Shown here piece after piece: positions 42,521 to 51,318 of a DNA stretch of 64,000 nt. Made by a program: the position numbers and the translations under genes. Position 1 is the first letter of the stretch. Each line of letters opens with the position of its first letter. Under the pieces are notes generated by a model. That model was not told where the DNA came from and made no database searches. It worked only from the letters and a program-made list of their open reading frames with translations. The DNA comes from Sinorhizobium arboris LMG 14919 (GTDB lineage: Bacteria > Pseudomonadota > Alphaproteobacteria > Rhizobiales > Rhizobiaceae), in assembly GCF_000427465.1 (NCBI RefSeq), contig NZ_ATYB01000009.1, positions 434,001-498,000 of the forward strand, read 5' to 3'.

Positions 42521-43956
42521 GAAGTGAACTCCTTGTTGCCTTTCCTTCCCGGTGTACCAGCGGATCGGACGTCCGGGGGAAAAGCGTCCGCGACCGGAAC
42601 GAGGCTGCGTGAGCTCTTGTCGGCCGGGACGAGGCGGCGGATGACGGGAGCGGCGACGACATCGCCGCGTGTGGCAAAGGCTTCGTGGTTGGTCTCGATG
42701 TCGTCGAGCTTGTAGAGGTAGTTGACCATCAGCCCGTGGGCCTGGCGCATCGCCCTTTCGGACCGGTCGGCCAGGAAATTGATGCGTTCGAGCCGCGCGC
42801 CGTTGCCGAGATGGAACCGGGCGACGGGATCGGCCGCCTTGCCGTTACGATTGCGGGCCCTGAGGAAATACCAGGCGGCCGCAGCCGTCAGGCTTGGCTG
42901 GATGGCGGCGGCGGTCTCCGGCTGATCGGCCCAATCCGGCTCGTCCAGTGCCGCCAGCTTGCTGCGGTCGGCGGCGGACAGGGCGTCCGACGTTTCGGCC
43001 CGGCGTTCGCGCGACAACCAATCGGCAAAGCCCGGCACCGGCGACAGCGTCACGAAGGTGTCGAGGCGGGGGAGGTCGCGCCGCAGATCCTCCACCACCT
43101 GTTTGATCAGGAAGTTGCCGAAGGAGATGCCCCTGAGACCCTCCTGGCAGTTTGAAATGGAATAGAAGACGGCAGTCGTCGCGTCGGCGGCGCGGATAGG
43201 ATCGCGATCCTCCTTCAGCAGATCCGCAATGTTCGAAGGCATTTCGCGTGTCAGCGCCACTTCAACGAAGATCAGCGGGTCATCGACGAGCTGCGGATGG
43301 AAGAAGGCGAAGCAGCGCCGGTCCTCCGGTGCCAGCCGCCGGCGCAGCTCGTCCCAGCCGCCGATATAGTGGACCGCCTCGTAGCGAATGATCTTCTCCA
43401 GAATGTCGGCCGGCGTCGACCAGCTAATCGGCCGCAACACGAGGAAGCCCCGATTGAACCATGATCCGAAGAGATGCGCGAAATCCGTATCGACCGCCTC
43501 CAGATCCGGATTTTGGGCCTTCAGCTCGAGGAGGTCCTCCCGCATGCGGACGAGCGTCGCGATACCGTTCGGCGCAAGATTGAGTCTGCGGATCAATTCC
43601 TGGCGGCGCGGTTCTGCCGCCATGCTCATCTCGAGCAGCGCCTTCGGCGTCGGATCGGCGCGATAGGCGTCGATCGCCCGCTCGAGCCGCTCGATGTTGG
43701 GGCCGAAACGAGACAGCAGCGCAAGCATGAAGTCGCGCCGTTTTTCCCGATCGAAACCCTGCCAGCGATCCAGAATGTTCTTGGCCAGCGCCATGCCCGA
43801 CGCCTCGCCCCGGCTCGACAGGAGGGTTTCGCAGAGCGCTTCCATGGTGCCGACCGGATTGACTTCGCCATTCCGAACGGGAGCGAGGGACAAAAACCGC
43901 CGGCCGCGGTCGGCAATGCTCTGCAGCATGTCGCTGAAAAATGACGTCGTGCTCAT
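42517..43956 (-). CDS. matA: Malonyl-CoA decarboxylase MatA
   Basis: This 479-residue malonyl-CoA decarboxylase converts malonyl-CoA to acetyl-CoA and CO2. The family active-site region VFYSISNCQEGLRGISFGN supplies the catalytic-type Ser (S268), and FHLGNGARLERIN holds the conserved His (H382). Both are close in sequence to the eukaryotic MCD motifs. The ATG at 43956 overlaps the TRAP permease stop (ATGA). A much longer open frame upstream in this frame overlaps the TRAP gene and is not coding. Confidence 0.93.
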   Translation of the reverse strand: MSTTSFFSDMLQSIADRGRRFLSLAPVRNGEVNPVGTMEALCETLLSSRGEASGMALAKNILDRWQGFDREKRRDFMLALLSRFGPNIERLERAIDAYRADPTPKALLEMSMAAEPRRQELIRRLNLAPNGIATLVRMREDLLELKAQNPDLEAVDTDFAHLFGSWFNRGFLVLRPISWSTPADILEKIIRYEAVHYIGGWDELRRRLAPEDRRCFAFFHPQLVDDPLIFVEVALTREMPSNIADLLKEDRDPIRAADATTAVFYSISNCQEGLRGISFGNFLIKQVVEDLRRDLPRLDTFVTLSPVPGFADWLSRERRAETSDALSAADRSKLAALDEPDWADQPETAAAIQPSLTAAAAWYFLRARNRNGKAADPVARFHLGNGARLERINFLADRSERAMRQAHGLMVNYLYKLDDIETNHEAFATRGDVVAAPVIRRLVPADKSSRSLVPVADAFPPDVRSAGTPGRKGNKEFTS

Positions 43957-45269
43957 TGGACGCTCCCCAGCATCTGGTTCGGCAGCCATGTCGCAATCTC
44001 CGGAAAGACGCAGAGGAGGATGATCGCCAGACACATGACGAACACGTAAGGCAGGGCGCCCCAGAGGATCTCCTTCGTCGGAATCTGCGGCGCGATGGCG
44101 TTGATGACGAAAAGATTGAGGCCGATCGGAGGCGTGATGAGGCCGACCTCCATGTTGATCGTCAGCACGATTGCGAACCAGTACGGGTCGAAACCGGCCT
44201 GGGTGACGATCGGGAAGAGCATAGGTGAGGTCATCACGATCACGGCGACAGGCGGCAGAAACAGACCGCAGATCAACAGAAAGACGTTGATGATCGCCAT
44301 CAGCACCCAGCGGTTCACCTCCATGTCGGCTATTGCGGTGGCGACGGTCTGCGTGATGAACAGCGAGGACAGCGCGAAGGCGAAGAGTTCGGCGGCTGCC
44401 ATGATCATCATGATCATGACGCTTTCCTTCATCGCCGATCCGAAGATTCCGGCGACGGGCCGAAAGCGGAACAGACGATAGGCGACGATCACGACCACCA
44501 GGGTCAGGAACGCACCGGCACCGGCTGCTTCCGATGGCGTGGCAAGCCCGCCATAAAGTACGTAGAGCGTGCCGGCGATGATGAGCAGGAACGGCAGGAT
44601 GCGCGGAAGTCCGGACAGCCGCTCCTTTATCGAGTAGCGAATGAGGCGTGCATCGAACTCGTAGCCCTTGCGTTTGCAGTCGATGACCGCCCAGGTCATG
44701 AACATGACCGTCAGCATGATGCCGGGGAGTATGCCCGCCATGAAGAGCCGCCCGATGGAGGTCTCGGTCGCTATTCCGTATACGATCAGCGTCACCGAAG
44801 GGGGAATGAGAATGCCTAGCGTGCCGCCGGCGGCGATGGAGCCGCTTGCCACCGAGGCGGGATAGCCGCGACGCATCATTTCCGGGATGCCCATCTTGCC
44901 GATCGCCGCGCAGGTGGCGGGCGAAGAGCCCGTCATGCCGGAAAAAATGGCGCAAGCTCCGATATTGGACAGAATGAGGCCACCCGGGATGCGGTTCAGC
45001 CACCGGTCGAGCGAGGTGTACAGATCAGATCCTGCCGGCGACGAGGCGACCGCCGCGCCCATGAGGACGAACATCGGGATCGATACATAGGCCAGATTGG
45101 CGATGCCGGAAAACATCGTATCGCCGAGCACATAGAAAATGCCGGCGCCGCTTTGCATGTAGAGCGCCGCAAAGGCCGCAAGGCCCAGGGCAAAGGCGAT
45201 GGGCATTCCCGTTGCCAGCAACACGAAAAGACAGGCGACGATCATCAGTCCAGAGACGGTCGGGCTCAC
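43953..45269 (-). CDS. matM: Malonate TRAP transporter large permease MatM
   Basis: This 438-residue DctM-family subunit has about twelve hydrophobic helices and the typical SGMTGSSPATCAAIGKMGIPEM and GGTLGILIPPSV motifs. It forms the transport channel of a tripartite, sodium- or proton-coupled TRAP importer. It starts with GTG overlapping the small-subunit stop (GTGA). Position between matQ and matA matches the described S. meliloti malonate transporter operon, which is why malonate is assigned as cargo. Confidence 0.9.
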   Translation of the reverse strand: MSPTVSGLMIVACLFVLLATGMPIAFALGLAAFAALYMQSGAGIFYVLGDTMFSGIANLAYVSIPMFVLMGAAVASSPAGSDLYTSLDRWLNRIPGGLILSNIGACAIFSGMTGSSPATCAAIGKMGIPEMMRRGYPASVASGSIAAGGTLGILIPPSVTLIVYGIATETSIGRLFMAGILPGIMLTVMFMTWAVIDCKRKGYEFDARLIRYSIKERLSGLPRILPFLLIIAGTLYVLYGGLATPSEAAGAGAFLTLVVVIVAYRLFRFRPVAGIFGSAMKESVMIMMIMAAAELFAFALSSLFITQTVATAIADMEVNRWVLMAIINVFLLICGLFLPPVAVIVMTSPMLFPIVTQAGFDPYWFAIVLTINMEVGLITPPIGLNLFVINAIAPQIPTKEILWGALPYVFVMCLAIILLCVFPEIATWLPNQMLGSVQ

Positions 45270-45835
45270 TGAATGATCTCCTGTGGATGACGGTTGGCGC
45301 TTGGGGCCGAACCCGGATCGGCCCCGCCATGGCTGATGGCCGTAGGCGCTGCGGGGGCGGTGAGGAGCGTCAGAATCTGCGCGACATATTGCAGACACAG
45401 CATGGCAAAGCTGACGGGCAGGGCGGCGAGCGGCACCCAAAGCGGCGGCGCCCAGACGCTGGAATGTTTCCAGTTTCCTGCCCAGGCGTCATGGAACTGA
45501 ATCCATGTCGCGATCAGCATGACGGCGCAGAACAGGAGGCCGAGCAGGCCCGCAATGATGCGCAGGACGTAGCGCGTACGGTCGCCGACCACCATTTCCA
45601 CGACGTCGATGCCTACGTGGCCGCCTTTGAGCAAGACGTATGGTGCGCCGAGAAACATGGCTGCGGTCGCGGAAAACACGACGAAATCCGTCTGCCAGAT
45701 CGTCGGCTGGCGAAAGACATAGCGCTGCATGATCATCTGGCAGACGACGAGCATCGCCGCGATGAGCAGAGCCGTCGCAACGACCGCGAGGCCACGCGAA
45801 GCATTGCCGACAGCCTGTGAATAGGCCTTGAGCAT
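45266..45835 (-). CDS. matQ: Malonate TRAP transporter small permease MatQ
   Basis: This 189-residue DctQ-type subunit has four hydrophobic helices (TALLIAAMLVVCQMIMQRYVF, TAAMFLGAPYVLL, IIAGLLGLLFCAVMLIAT, LAALPVSFAMLCLQ), and the C-terminal ~30 residues are Ala/Pro-rich and soluble. The ATG at 45835 is preferred over TTG at 45850. It is separated from matP by a strong hairpin and overlaps matM at GTGA. Confidence 0.9.
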   Translation of the reverse strand: MLKAYSQAVGNASRGLAVVATALLIAAMLVVCQMIMQRYVFRQPTIWQTDFVVFSATAAMFLGAPYVLLKGGHVGIDVVEMVVGDRTRYVLRIIAGLLGLLFCAVMLIATWIQFHDAWAGNWKHSSVWAPPLWVPLAALPVSFAMLCLQYVAQILTLLTAPAAPTAISHGGADPGSAPSANRHPQEIIQ

Positions 45836-45864
45836 CCAGATTACCCTCAAGTTGCGCTGGACGG

Positions 45865-45888
45865 GAACGGCGCGCGGGCGCGCCGTTC
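45865..45888 (-). promoter_or_regulatory. Intercistronic stem-loop between matP and matQ
   Basis: GAACGGCGCG (45865-45874) and CGCGCCGTTC (45879-45888) form a perfect 10-bp stem with a 4-nt loop, only 6 nt after the matP stop. No T-run is present. Confidence 0.7.
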
Positions 45889-45894
45889 TGCAGG

Positions 45895-46899
45895 TTACTC
45901 CACGGCAAGCGCCTTTTCGATCAGCTTGTCGCCGCCGGGAACGTTGGCGGCGAAGTTCTTGTAGGACGACTTCTTGGCGAGCTCGAGCCAGGCATCGTAA
46001 TCCTCCTTCGACATCTCGACGACTTCGACGCCTGCCTTCTTGTAGGTGTCGATCATGACCTGATCGCCCTTGCGCACCTCTTCGTTGAAGTAGGCTTCCG
46101 CTTTCTCACCCGCGGCGAGGATGGCCTTCTGCTGCTCTTCCGTGAGGCCGTCGAAGACGCGCTTCGACACCAGCACCGGTTCGTACATGAACCAGAGGGC
46201 ATTTTCTCCCGGCGCCGTGAGGCACTTGGCCTGTTCGAAAAGGCGATAGGAGACGAAGCTCGCCGACGAGGTATTCGCCGCATCCAGGACGCCTGTCTGC
46301 ATGCCGGTGTAGATTTCCGACGACGGCATGGATGAGATCGAAGCGCCGGCTTCCACGAGCATCTCCTCGAAGGCCGGCCCGGCAGCGCGGATCACCTGTC
46401 CCTTGATGGTGTCGGGGGAGGTGATGCAATTCTTCTTGGAGGCGAAGGCACCGGAGAGCCACGCATCGGCGATCACCAAGGCGCCGGCATCCTCGATCAC
46501 CTTCTTGATGTCGCGCATGAATTCGGAATCGTTGAGCCGTACCGCGCGATCGAAATTTCCGACGAGACCGGGCATCAGCGTCGCGGAGAATTCCGGGTGG
46601 CGGCCAGAAGCATAGTCCAAGGGAAACGAAGTCATATCAAGCAGGCCGCGCGTGACGGCGTTCCACTGGTCGTTCGGCTTGTAGAGCGACGACCCCGGAA
46701 AGACCTGGATTTCGAGGCCGACATTGGCGGCGGCGACCTCGCGGGCGATCAGCTGCACCATCTCGTCGCGAATGTCGCCCTTTCCTCCCGGGAACTGGTG
46801 CGACGCCTTCAATACGGTTTGGGCCCCCGCTGTGGAAGCGACCAAGCTGCAGATGGCCGCGACAGCGCAAGTCGTCAACTTCCGACGAAAACTGCTCAT
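45895..46899 (-). CDS. matP: Malonate TRAP transporter solute-binding protein MatP
   Basis: This 334-residue DctP-type periplasmic protein has a signal peptide cut after residue 26 (AGA box). The mature protein begins VLKASHQFPGGKGDIRDEM and holds the family segments FPGSSLYKPNDQWNAV and SSEIYTGMQTGVLDAANTS. The strand-6 arginine that binds the ligand carboxylate is probably in GQVIRAAG. GGGAGGAA precedes the ATG. It is first in the operon, divergent from the GntR gene. Confidence 0.92.
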   Translation of the reverse strand: MSSFRRKLTTCAVAAICSLVASTAGAQTVLKASHQFPGGKGDIRDEMVQLIAREVAAANVGLEIQVFPGSSLYKPNDQWNAVTRGLLDMTSFPLDYASGRHPEFSATLMPGLVGNFDRAVRLNDSEFMRDIKKVIEDAGALVIADAWLSGAFASKKNCITSPDTIKGQVIRAAGPAFEEMLVEAGASISSMPSSEIYTGMQTGVLDAANTSSASFVSYRLFEQAKCLTAPGENALWFMYEPVLVSKRVFDGLTEEQQKAILAAGEKAEAYFNEEVRKGDQVMIDTYKKAGVEVVEMSKEDYDAWLELAKKSSYKNFAANVPGGDKLIEKALAVE

Positions 46900-46976
46900 T
46901 TTTTCCTCCCTGATATGCCGGCCTCCCGCCGGCTTGCTATCAGAGTGGAGCCATCTTGCGTACCATGTCAAGATTT

Positions 46977-46986
46977 TTGTATACAA
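46977..46986. promoter_or_regulatory. MatR/MdcY-type GntR operator
   Basis: TTGTATACAA is a perfect 10-bp palindrome between divergent matP and the regulator gene. It equals the core ATTGTATACAAT site known for MdcY, the malonate-responsive FCD regulator of Acinetobacter, so its role in malonate control is likely. Confidence 0.7.
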
Positions 46987-47013
46987 GAGCATGGCTGCCG
47001 CATACTGGGACTG

Positions 47014-47694
47014 ATGGGAATGAGCGAGAACATTTTCTACAAGCTGCGCGACGATATCGAAAACGGCATCGTGACGGGCGAGTTCGAGCCGGGTGAGCGC
47101 CTGGACGAAACGCAACTCGCCATGCGCTTCGGCGTATCCCGCACTCCGATCCGCGAAGCCTTGATGCAGTTAAGCGCGATCGGGCTTGTCGAGATCAGAC
47201 CGCGGCGCGGAGCCGTCGTCGTGGATCCGGCGCCGCAGCGCGTCTACGAGATGTTCGAGGTGATGGCTGAACTGGAAGGCATGGCCGGCGCTTTGGCGGC
47301 GCGCCGGCACACGGAGGAGGACGGCGCCGCTCTGCTGGCCGCCCACGAGAAATGCAGGGAGGCGGTCGTCAGCGAGGAGACCGATCGCTACTATTACGAG
47401 AACGAGATTTTCCATCGGGCGATCTACGCGGCAAGTCATAGCGGCTTCCTCGAGGAGCAATGCACGGCCTTGCATCGCCGGCTTCGGCCGTATCGTCGCC
47501 TGCAGCTTAGAGTCCGCAACCGCATGAAGGTCTCGTTCAAGGAGCATGGAGAGATCGTCGAGGCCATTCTTTCCGGCGACGCGGATGGGGCGCGGGAGGG
47601 TCTGCGCAGTCATGTGGCGGTCCAAGGCGACCGCTTCGGCGACCTTGTTGCCAACCTCTCGAGCCGTGAACGGCGTAGCGGCCGGCTCGCCTAG
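47014..47694 (+). CDS. gtrA: GntR-family malonate-operon regulator (GtrA-like)
   Basis: This 226-residue FCD regulator has a winged helix (LDETQLAMRFGVSRTPIREALMQL, about residues 30-53) and an FCD domain with YENEIFHRAIYAASH and KEHGEIVEAILSGD. It lies divergent from matPQMAB across a TTGTATACAA palindrome, the arrangement described for GtrA in S. meliloti. The symbol is given by context. Start may be ATG 47014 or 47020, both with weak ribosome sites. Confidence 0.85.
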   Translation: MGMSENIFYKLRDDIENGIVTGEFEPGERLDETQLAMRFGVSRTPIREALMQLSAIGLVEIRPRRGAVVVDPAPQRVYEMFEVMAELEGMAGALAARRHTEEDGAALLAAHEKCREAVVSEETDRYYYENEIFHRAIYAASHSGFLEEQCTALHRRLRPYRRLQLRVRNRMKVSFKEHGEIVEAILSGDADGAREGLRSHVAVQGDRFGDLVANLSSRERRSGRLA

Positions 47695-47803
47695 ACGCCG
47701 GCGCCGATGGCGAAACTTCGGGACGCCGCAGGGTGCACCTTGTCATTGGGCAAAGCCTGCCATGGGTCTTGGCCGACCGGACTGAAATCATCGTGATCTA
47801 GGG

Positions 47804-50800
47804 CTACAGCGAACCGGCCGCAATCAGTTTGGAAATTTCGGCGGCGGGCAGGGGGCGCGAGAAGAGGTAGCCCTGCACCTCGTTAAAACCTTCCGAATTC
47901 ACGATCGCCAGCTGATCCTCCGTTTCGACGCCCTCGACCGTGGTCGTCATGCCAAGGCTTTGCCCAAGGCCGGCGACGGCTTTGACGATCGCCAGCGACT
48001 CCCTGCCGTGTGGCAGGTCCCGGACGAAGGCTTGATCCACCTTGATCTTGTCGAACGGAAAGCTGCGCAAATAGCCGAGTGACGAATAACCGGTTCCGAA
48101 ATCGTCCATCGCGATCTTCACGCCGAGCCTGCGCAAGTCCTGGAGCAACTCCAAATTATGCTCGCTCTCGTCCAGAAGGACCATCTCGGTGATCTCCAGT
48201 TGCAAACGAGCGGGATCAAGGCGTGAGGATGAAAGCGCATTGGCGACGGCCCTCACCAGGTTGCGATGCTTGAACTGGACGGGGGAGAGATTCACGGCGA
48301 CACTCACATGCGGAGGCCAGCGCGCCGCCTGGCGACATGCCTCGCCCAGGATCCACTCGCCAATCGGCACGATCAAGCCGGTTTCTTCGGCAATCGGAAT
48401 GAATTCCGACGGAGCGATCATTCCTCGCTGAGGATGCCGCCATCGCAACAATGCCTCGCAGCAGCTCACGCAACGAGACTCCAAACTCACCAAGGGCTGA
48501 TAGTGCACCTCGAATTCTCCGTTCGCCACCGCGTCCCGCATTGCGATCTTCATCTGCTGGTGTGCTTGCAGCTGCGCATGCATCGCCACGTCGAAAGGCT
48601 TGTACGTGCCTCGGCCGCTTGATTTCGCGCTGTAGAGCGCAATGTCAGCCGCCTTGATCAACTCATCTGCAGAGGTTCCGTCTTCCGGCGCAAAGGCTAT
48701 TCCGATGCTCGTTCCGACGGTCGCGGCGGCACCCTCGATGCTGAAGGGTTCGGAAAGGGCATCGATCAGCCGCAATGCGAGGTGGAAGGCCTCGTCACGG
48801 GACCGCGTTAGCGGTTGTATTATGGCGAATTCGTCACCCCCAAGTCGCGCGACTATATCAGTAGTTCGGACAGACTGGATAAGTCTTGCAGAAACCTGGC
48901 GCAGTAAAGCATCGCCCGCGGGATGGCCCAGCGTATCGTTGACGGCCTTGAAGCCGTCGAGGTCCAGACACAGCACTGCCATGCGCGCATCGCTGCTCTC
49001 TCGCAGCGCCCGCTCGAAGCATTCACGGAAGAACACTCGGTTTGCGAGGCCCGTGAGCATGTCGTGCCTGGCCATATGCGCCATTTGCTCCTGGGCCAGC
49101 AGCGTGTCCTCCTCAGCCCGACGGCGCTCGGTTATGTCTCGGCAGAAAATGGAGATGCCGTCTTCAGTGGGAGAGGCGTTCGCTTCGACCCAGCGGCCGA
49201 GGGACGACAAATGGTCCTCGAAAAAGGAGCGGACACGTCGGTCCATCACTTCCCGGCAGTGCTTGGCAAAGTTCCCCTTTTCTTCTTGGGGGAACAGCTT
49301 CCAGAACACCCTTCCAAGTGCCTCGTCTCCGACCTGCAGGAGCCTCTTGGCGTTCTCGTTGAGATAGCGCACGTGCCAATCCGCGTCGAGCAGCATGACA
49401 CTGTCCATGGTGCTCTCAAGAACCGAGGAAAGCTGGTTGGCAGCGGCTTCGGCGCGCCTTTTAGCTTGGCGGATTTCATCGCTTGCCCGCTTCGCATCGG
49501 TAATGTCGCGCCAGATCGAAAGGATTCGAAACGGTTTTCCTTGAGGGTCTGTGACCGGGGCCGCGATCACGTCCATGCATCTTTCTTCACCGCCTGCAGC
49601 CCGGACGGAGATCTCGAAACGAGCCGTCTTGCCGCGTCTGACGCTTTCCCAGCCCGCCTCGACCTTTGGGGCGTCGGAGGCTTGCCCGATCGAGTCCCAT
49701 GTTTGCTCCGCCAAGGGTGCGTCTTCATCCAGTCCGAAGATACGCCGGCCAGCCTCGTTCATAAGCAGCGGCCGCCCTTCCATGTCGAGCACGCGAACAC
49801 AATCGGGGCTGCTATCGAAAATGCTTCTGAGAAACGCCTGAGCTTCCTGTTGAGCTATCTCCGCGGCTCGGCGTTCCGTAATGTCCAGAACTGACCCCAC
49901 ATATCCCAGGAACGTTCCGTCGGCGGAATAGCGCGGCTGCCCGACATCGATTACCCACGCCCAGCTCCCGTCGGCGCGTCGCAACCGGTACTCACTGCGT
50001 GCCGGTTCCTTGCCGGCACTCGCCCTGAAGAACGCTTCCTGAACTGTTTGTCGGTCATCGGGATGAATGACATCGACCCACCCGAAACCGAGCGCCTCAG
50101 CCTCTGTTTGCCCGGTCGTTTCCAGCCACAAACGATTGAAGAAGCTGGTGTCGCCCGTGGGATCCGCAACCCATATCATTACGGGCGCGTCATCAGCGAT
50201 TGTTCGAAAGCGCGCCTCGCTTTCACGCAGTGCGTCGGTGGCGCGCCGTCTTTCGTCGATATCCTCCAAGAGGCCGTACCAACGCATGATCTTGCCGTCG
50301 GCGCCGCGCTTTGGGGCGGCCCTGACGCGGAACCAGCGATAACGGCCGGTCCTGGTCAAAAGCCTGTATTCCCAATCCAAGGGAGCGCCGCTTGCCAGAC
50401 ACCTGCCCCATTCCTCTTGCAGAGCGTCCGCGTCTTGCGGATGAACGGCTTTTGCCCACCCGCGTCCGAGCGTCTCTTTTTCGTCCAGTCCGGTCAGTTC
50501 GCTCCATCGCCGGCCAACTTCCAGGACCTGTCCCGCCGTGTCCGCGGTCCAGGGAACCTGCGGATGAAGGTCAACCAGAGAGCGATAGTGTTCTTCGCTC
50601 GCTCGGAGGGTCTCCTCGGTCCTGCGCAGATCGGTGATGTCCACAATCGTCACGACCACGAACTTCTCCTGCGTCGAATCGGCGGGGATGCTCACGCATC
50701 GCTTTTTCGTCAGGAGAGTCCGGGGACTCCCATCTGGCGTCGTGATCTGCTCTTCGATCTCGTGGCTTTCGCCTGTCGAAAGCACGGTCCTGTCGAGTGA

Positions 50801-51019
50801 GACGATCCTGTCCGCCTCCTCCCGCGGTAAAATGTCGTGGTCGGTCCGACCGATGAGCTTGTCCCGATCCTTGCCCAGAAGGTCGCATGCAGCGTCGTTG
50901 ATATAGACGAAGCGTGAAGCTTCGTCCTTGACGATCACCGGTTCGGCAACGCCGTCCATAAGCCGCCGGAAGAGAATTTCGAACCCATGGAAGGCTGGTT
51001 CGGGCGTCGGTGCGTTCAT
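47804..51019 (-). CDS. Five-PAS diguanylate cyclase/phosphodiesterase (GGDEF-EAL)
   Basis: This 1071-residue cytoplasmic protein has no membrane segment. Five PAS or PAC-type sensor modules span about residues 10-135, 138-260, 265-390, 393-510 and 525-635. They are followed by an intact GGDEF domain (LGGDEF 726-731, I-site RTTD 718-721) and an intact EAL domain (EALLR 855-859, DDFGTGYSS 972-980). Both catalytic signatures are intact, so it may switch between making and degrading cyclic di-GMP, with product feedback at the I-site. Ligands of the PAS domains are unknown. It is a monocistron convergent with the malonate regulator. Confidence 0.92.
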   Translation of the reverse strand: MNAPTPEPAFHGFEILFRRLMDGVAEPVIVKDEASRFVYINDAACDLLGKDRDKLIGRTDHDILPREEADRIVSLDRTVLSTGESHEIEEQITTPDGSPRTLLTKKRCVSIPADSTQEKFVVVTIVDITDLRRTEETLRASEEHYRSLVDLHPQVPWTADTAGQVLEVGRRWSELTGLDEKETLGRGWAKAVHPQDADALQEEWGRCLASGAPLDWEYRLLTRTGRYRWFRVRAAPKRGADGKIMRWYGLLEDIDERRRATDALRESEARFRTIADDAPVMIWVADPTGDTSFFNRLWLETTGQTEAEALGFGWVDVIHPDDRQTVQEAFFRASAGKEPARSEYRLRRADGSWAWVIDVGQPRYSADGTFLGYVGSVLDITERRAAEIAQQEAQAFLRSIFDSSPDCVRVLDMEGRPLLMNEAGRRIFGLDEDAPLAEQTWDSIGQASDAPKVEAGWESVRRGKTARFEISVRAAGGEERCMDVIAAPVTDPQGKPFRILSIWRDITDAKRASDEIRQAKRRAEAAANQLSSVLESTMDSVMLLDADWHVRYLNENAKRLLQVGDEALGRVFWKLFPQEEKGNFAKHCREVMDRRVRSFFEDHLSSLGRWVEANASPTEDGISIFCRDITERRRAEEDTLLAQEQMAHMARHDMLTGLANRVFFRECFERALRESSDARMAVLCLDLDGFKAVNDTLGHPAGDALLRQVSARLIQSVRTTDIVARLGGDEFAIIQPLTRSRDEAFHLALRLIDALSEPFSIEGAAATVGTSIGIAFAPEDGTSADELIKAADIALYSAKSSGRGTYKPFDVAMHAQLQAHQQMKIAMRDAVANGEFEVHYQPLVSLESRCVSCCEALLRWRHPQRGMIAPSEFIPIAEETGLIVPIGEWILGEACRQAARWPPHVSVAVNLSPVQFKHRNLVRAVANALSSSRLDPARLQLEITEMVLLDESEHNLELLQDLRRLGVKIAMDDFGTGYSSLGYLRSFPFDKIKVDQAFVRDLPHGRESLAIVKAVAGLGQSLGMTTTVEGVETEDQLAIVNSEGFNEVQGYLFSRPLPAAEISKLIAAGSL

Positions 51020-51318
51020 GACACGACACTCAAAGGAGTGAGAATGTGTATCGCATTGGAAGAAAGCCCCCCGCTTGGTTGTGCAACCTGGGTCAACGGA
51101 TCACGACCGCAAATTGTTCCCGCTGAAAGACACAGCCTTCCTAGCGTCAGCCAGGGACAGTCCAGCAGTGCGAAGTAGGCATCCGCGAGGTCGTAGTCTA
51201 CAAAGCCGCTCGTGCCCGCAAGAATGCACCTCGACGCTTTAAATGGCTCCGGCTTGAAACGAGGCTAAGCCGCTCCAATTCCGTTCCAGATAGTCCGCTT
51301 GCACTCGGAGGGGTGGCG
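51020..51318. other. Divergent intergenic region without a gene
   Basis: About 300 nt separate the GGDEF-EAL gene from the sorbosone-dehydrogenase-like gene. It should hold both promoters. No convincing operator, repeat or small gene was seen. Confidence 0.4.

Noticed and set aside
43957..45003. 349-codon in-frame extension upstream of malonyl-CoA decarboxylase
   Set aside because: It overlaps the TRAP permease gene in another frame. The decarboxylase domain begins at the ATGA junction and the extension matches nothing.
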